Shown here: in pieces, positions 24,606-27,005 of the stretch
Layout of the letters: each line of letters starts with the position of its first letter
How positions within the stretch are numbered: position 1 is the first letter of the stretch
Assembly (NCBI GenBank): GCA_002695185.1
Contig: NZOF01000173.1
Span: 1-27,005 of the forward strand
DNA length: 27,005 bases
Origin: Erythrobacter sp.
GTDB lineage: Bacteria; Pseudomonadota; Alphaproteobacteria; Sphingomonadales; Sphingomonadaceae
Direction: 5' to 3'
The notes under the pieces: generated by a model
What the model saw: the letters and a program-made list of their open reading frames with translations, nothing else
The model's database searches: none
Told to the model about the DNA's origin: nothing
Translations under genes and position numbers: made by a program

Positions 24606-25438
24606 TACCAGCCCCCCGAGGCGCCACCGCCCCCGAAACTTCCGCCGCCTCCGCCGAAGCCGCCTCCACCAAAGCCTCCGCCGCCGAAGCCGCCTCCGCC
24701 CCAGCCGCCGCCACTGCGATCACCGAAACCACGAGCAACGGCCTTTCCAGCCTCCCAGAGCATGATGTCGCGAGCCGCGTTGCCCCAAGGACCGCCGCGA
24801 TAGCGCCGGCGTTTTCCTCGACCACGCAGCATGGGCAGAATGAAGAAGAAAAAGATGAATCCTAACCAAATCAGCGTTCCTATCGGGAAACCCCCGCTAC
24901 GGCTTTCGCGCTGCGTCTGTGCCTGCTGCGCTACCTGCGCCGCTTCCTCGGGAGGAAGTTGCAACTGATTGATGATCTGATCGGCGCCCCATTCGATGCC
25001 GGCGGAATAATCGCCTTCGCGAAAATAGGGCTTCATGCCTTCAACATACTCATAGGCCAGACCGTCCGGGATGATGCCTTCCAAGCCGTAGCCAACCTCT
25101 ACGCGCATCTGGCGTTCGTTCGGCGCAACCAGAAGAATGATCCCATCGTTCCGATCCGCATCTCCCAACTGCCAGTATCGGCCGATCTGATAGCCGTAAT
25201 CGGCGATATCGTACCCCTGCAAATCCGGCACCGTTGCCACCACGAACTCCCGCTGGTTTGCTTCCTCGAAGGCTTCCAGCTTGCGGGTAAGCTCGGCTTC
25301 GGTCGCATCGTCGATGATATTGGCTTCATCGACGACTGGCGCGGTTCCCCGCTCGGGAAAGGAGGGCTGGGCGGCGGCTGGCCAGGCGAACCCCGTCGCA
25401 GCCACCACCATTACCAGTAACCTGGTCAGAAGATTCAT
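24605..25438 (-). CDS. secreted TPM domain protein with glycine-rich tail (YgcG-like)
   Basis: This 277-residue protein has a signal peptide (MNLLTRLLVMVVAATGFAWPAAA, then QPS). A TPM domain follows at about 35-160, with VVDEANIID, FVVATVPDLQGYDIADYGYQIGRYWQLGDADRNDGIILLVAPNERQMRVEVGYGLEG and a terminal IINQL. A single membrane helix lies at about 188-206, then a basic patch GRGKRRRYR, and a C-terminal tail of GGGGF repeats (about 243-277). The TPM domain would lie in the periplasm, held by the helix. The order LemA, secreted TPM, second TPM is a recurring bacterial cluster. The role is unproven; envelope maintenance is the usual suggestion. Confidence 0.93.
   Translation of the reverse strand: MNLLTRLLVMVVAATGFAWPAAAQPSFPERGTAPVVDEANIIDDATEAELTRKLEAFEEANQREFVVATVPDLQGYDIADYGYQIGRYWQLGDADRNDGIILLVAPNERQMRVEVGYGLEGIIPDGLAYEYVEGMKPYFREGDYSAGIEWGADQIINQLQLPPEEAAQVAQQAQTQRESRSGGFPIGTLIWLGFIFFFFILPMLRGRGKRRRYRGGPWGNAARDIMLWEAGKAVARGFGDRSGGGWGGGGFGGGGFGGGGFGGGGGSFGGGGASGGW
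24608..24712 (-). repeat. glycine-rich coding repeat (GGGGF units)
   Basis: The 3' end of the secreted TPM gene is built of short repeated codon blocks encoding Gly-Gly-Gly-Gly-Phe. On plus this appears as runs of CCGCC, CCTCC and GAAGCC. The repeat is prone to slippage and length change between strains. It also generates a proline-rich plus-strand shadow frame that is not a gene. Confidence 0.85.
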
Positions 25439-25465
25439 AATTTGCGCTCCTCCCCCGCGCGTAGA

Positions 25466-26080
25466 TCAGTCTGCGCTGCTGCGCATGTCGAGCTGCGGCG
25501 CAGCTTCGGCCCCTTCGGTCACGGCCTCATAAGGGACCATCGGCTCTGCACCGTGAATGATGTTCGCGCCGATCGTGTCCGGGAAGGTACGGATGGTCGT
25601 GTTATACTGGCGCACAGCTTCGTTGTAATCCTTCACCGACACGGCGATGCGGTTTTCGGTGCCTTCGAGCTGCGTCATGAAACGACCGAAGTTTTCCTGG
25701 CTACGCAGTTCGGGATACCGTTCGACCGAGACGAGCAGACGGCTCAACGCACCGCCGAGATTCTGCTGAGCCTGCTGGAATTGCTGCATTTTGGCCGGAT
25801 CGTTCAGATCGTCACCCTCAAGCTGAATCTCGGGGCGGGTGGCCGATGCGCGGGCCTGGATCACTTCGTTGAGCGTCTGGCGCTCTTCCTCTGCCGAAGA
25901 CATTACCACCTGCTCCAGATTGGGGATCAGGTTCGCGCGGCGCTGGAAGTCGGCTTCGACGTTTGCCCATTTTGCCTTGGCGTTTTCTTCGGCCGTGGGG
26001 ACCGAATTGATGCCACAGGCGGACACAGCCAAGGCGGCGGCGCCGAGCAAGGCGGAGCGGAAAGCGGTCAAGCGGTTCAT
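25466..26080 (-). CDS. lemA: LemA family protein
   Basis: This 204-residue LemA-type protein is of unknown molecular function. It has an N-terminal signal with a lipobox (AVSAC, Cys22) instead of the plain membrane helix of many LemA proteins. The family core follows: AKWANVEADFQRRANLIPNLEQVV, ARASATRPEIQ, NLGGALSRLLVSVERYPELRSQENF, and LEGTENRIAVSVKDYNEAVRQYNTTIRTFP. The core is helical and probably periplasmic. It is the first gene of the lemA-TPM-TPM-Nudix-SDR transcript, 27 bases before the secreted TPM gene. Confidence 0.93.
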   Translation of the reverse strand: MNRLTAFRSALLGAAALAVSACGINSVPTAEENAKAKWANVEADFQRRANLIPNLEQVVMSSAEEERQTLNEVIQARASATRPEIQLEGDDLNDPAKMQQFQQAQQNLGGALSRLLVSVERYPELRSQENFGRFMTQLEGTENRIAVSVKDYNEAVRQYNTTIRTFPDTIGANIIHGAEPMVPYEAVTEGAEAAPQLDMRSSAD

Positions 26081-26122
26081 GTCGGTATTCCCCTAAAGCA
26101 ACATGTGCAAATGTGTCTTAGG

Positions 26123-26150
26123 TAGATAGCACGGTGGCTGTGGCTTTCAA
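26123..26150 (-). promoter_or_regulatory. candidate promoter of the lemA operon
   Basis: On the minus strand TTGAAA (26150-26145) and TATCTA (26128-26123) are spaced by 16 bases, with a good -35 and a moderate -10. They lie about 43 bases before the lemA start. This is the only reasonable pair I see in the 157-base lemA/mscL gap. Confidence 0.4.
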
Positions 26151-26237
26151 GTTAAGCGAGGGGTTGAGAGCGCGAATTTCCCGTGCCAGAAACTCGGTTC
26201 GGGACTGCAGCCAAGCTACAGGGAAGATGCCACGTTC

Positions 26238-26720
26238 ATGCTGAAAGATTTCAAGGCCTTTATCGCAAAGGGTAATGTGATCGACCTTGCTGTTGCCGTC
26301 ATTATCGGGGGAGCCTTCAGCACGATCGTCAAATCTTTGACCGACGAAATCATCATGCCGATCGTGGGCGCGATCTTCGGAGGCGCGGATTTCAGCCGTT
26401 ATTTCATCCTTCTCGATACGCCGGAAGGATATGATGGTCCCCTGGACGATTACGCTGCGCTGCAGGAAGCCGGGGCGGCGATGATCGGCTATGGCAGCTT
26501 CATCACGGCGGTAATCAACTTTTTGATCCTGGCTTTCATCATCTTCCTGCTGGTCCGCTATGCCAAGAAAGTCATCGCGGAATTCGAGGAAAAACCGGAA
26601 GAAGTGATTACCCCGCCGGGCCCGACCGAGATCGATCTGCTCAAGGAAATTCGCGACGAATTGCGCAATTCCAGAGCGGGCCGTCTGACGGACGATGCGA
26701 AGGACCCGGGGAATGGCTGA
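26238..26720 (+). CDS. mscL: large-conductance mechanosensitive channel MscL
   Basis: MscL is a pentameric pressure-release channel in the inner membrane that opens on hypo-osmotic shock. The 160-residue protein begins MLKDFKAFIAKGNVIDLAVAVIIGGAFSTIVKSLTDEIIMPIVG, the conserved N-terminal helix and first membrane helix with the pore constriction. The second helix is YGSFITAVINFLILAFIIFLLVRYAKK. The C-terminal cytoplasmic helix contains PPGPTEIDLLKEIRDELRN. The periplasmic loop (about 52-85, with FILLDTPEGYDGPLDDYAALQEAGAAM) is extended and acidic, and the tail beyond the bundle helix is longer than in the 136-residue E. coli protein. GGGAAG lies about 11 bases before the ATG. It is divergent from lemA. 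Confidence 0.97.
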   Translation: MLKDFKAFIAKGNVIDLAVAVIIGGAFSTIVKSLTDEIIMPIVGAIFGGADFSRYFILLDTPEGYDGPLDDYAALQEAGAAMIGYGSFITAVINFLILAFIIFLLVRYAKKVIAEFEEKPEEVITPPGPTEIDLLKEIRDELRNSRAGRLTDDAKDPGNG

Positions 26721-26789
26721 TCATTCCATTTTGTGCGGGAAGTCACTTTAAATTCATCGGCTTTGCCCTATATGGGATCTGCCGGTTTC

Positions 26790-27005
26790 GGCCGGCTATG
26801 GCGATAAATTGTGCTGTGCAATAGGTACAACGGACCCGGGGGCAGTACCCGGCGGCTCCACCAAAATCCGCGGAATTCCGCGGTTTCTGACGGGGCCGAA
26901 CTAGGATCGACGTGTGCTGAAAGACAGTGTTTTCGCCCGGGCTGAGTAACCCGTAAAACTGTTCACAACACACAAGTGCCAACGATAACGAAGCACTCGC
27001 TCTCG
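26790..27005 (+). ncRNA. ssrA: tmRNA, circularly permuted two-piece type (partial; 5' end approximate)
   Basis: tmRNA rescues stalled ribosomes and adds a degradation tag. The permuted order is clear: the acceptor piece ends with a T arm (CCGGG 26836-26840, 7-base loop, CCCGG 26848-26852), then CGGCTCC and ACCA ending at 26863. A 28-base spacer follows, and the coding piece begins GGGGCCGAACTAGGATCGACG at 26892. CGGCTCC pairs with GGGGCCG to make the acceptor stem across the break. The tag frame starts at GCC 26978 and reads A-N-D-N-E-A-L-A-L before the window ends. The 5' end of the acceptor piece is not fixed; a TATAT-containing -10 lies near 26768-26773. The two-piece form is typical of alphaproteobacteria. 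Confidence 0.93.
26864..26891 (+). other. tmRNA intervening spacer removed by processing
   Basis: The 28 bases between the acceptor CCA and the first G of the coding piece contain the perfect palindrome CCGCGGAATTCCGCGG (26868-26883) flanked by AAAT and TTT. The hairpin would present both ends for RNase processing (RNase P at the 5' end of the coding piece, exonucleolytic trimming at CCA), as in other permuted tmRNAs. Confidence 0.8.

Noticed and set aside
24552..24803. proline-rich plus-strand frame
   Set aside because: It is the complement of the glycine-rich tail of the secreted TPM protein and has no independent support.

Overview
The window reads as a chromosomal segment of an alphaproteobacterium, most likely Sphingomonadales (Erythrobacteraceae-like). 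The best evidence is the circularly permuted two-piece tmRNA gene at the right end, whose tag reads A-N-D-N-E-A-L-A-L before the window stops. The TonB-dependent receptor, the PspC, LemA/TPM and Anbu genes and the GC-rich coding style fit the same group. No insertion sequence, phage gene, CRISPR array or tRNA was seen, and no gene-free stretch exceeds about 300 bases.

Layout. Positions 1-1479 (minus) hold the first two thirds of uvrB. A DUF3617-type lipoprotein with an EF-hand loop and an alpha/beta hydrolase follow on plus. Positions 2995-6963 hold a tight four-gene operon: circularly permuted ATP-grasp, alpha-E protein, transglutaminase-like protease and Anbu (a proteasome-like Ntn-hydrolase). 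Directly after it lies a LuxR/FixJ-type regulator with a degenerate receiver domain. Positions 7767-9982 (minus) hold an extensin-like lipoprotein and a PutP-like sodium/solute symporter. A ZIP-like membrane protein and an outer-membrane beta-barrel protein follow on plus, closed by a strong terminator shared with typA/bipA (minus). A 902-residue TonB-dependent receptor comes next. Positions 16824-20017 (minus) hold a YbbP/YbbA-type ABC exporter pair, divergent from a tesA-like lipoprotein esterase that ends tail-to-tail with recF.

Positions 21995-22565 hold a small plus-strand unit: a near-consensus sigma-54 promoter, two tandem 39-residue paralogous membrane micropeptides, and a 73-residue PspC protein. 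This is the least familiar part of the window and looks like a compact phage-shock-type envelope-stress operon. Positions 22598-26080 (minus) form one likely transcript, lemA - TPM - TPM - Nudix - SDR. The window ends with mscL and the start of the permuted ssrA gene.

Two systems merit attention. The ATP-grasp/alpha-E/transglutaminase/Anbu cassette is a known conserved neighbourhood whose substrate, as far as I know, remains unresolved; here an atypical regulator sits next to it. The sigma-54/micropeptide/PspC unit combines a recognisable stress-response marker with small proteins I do not recognise.
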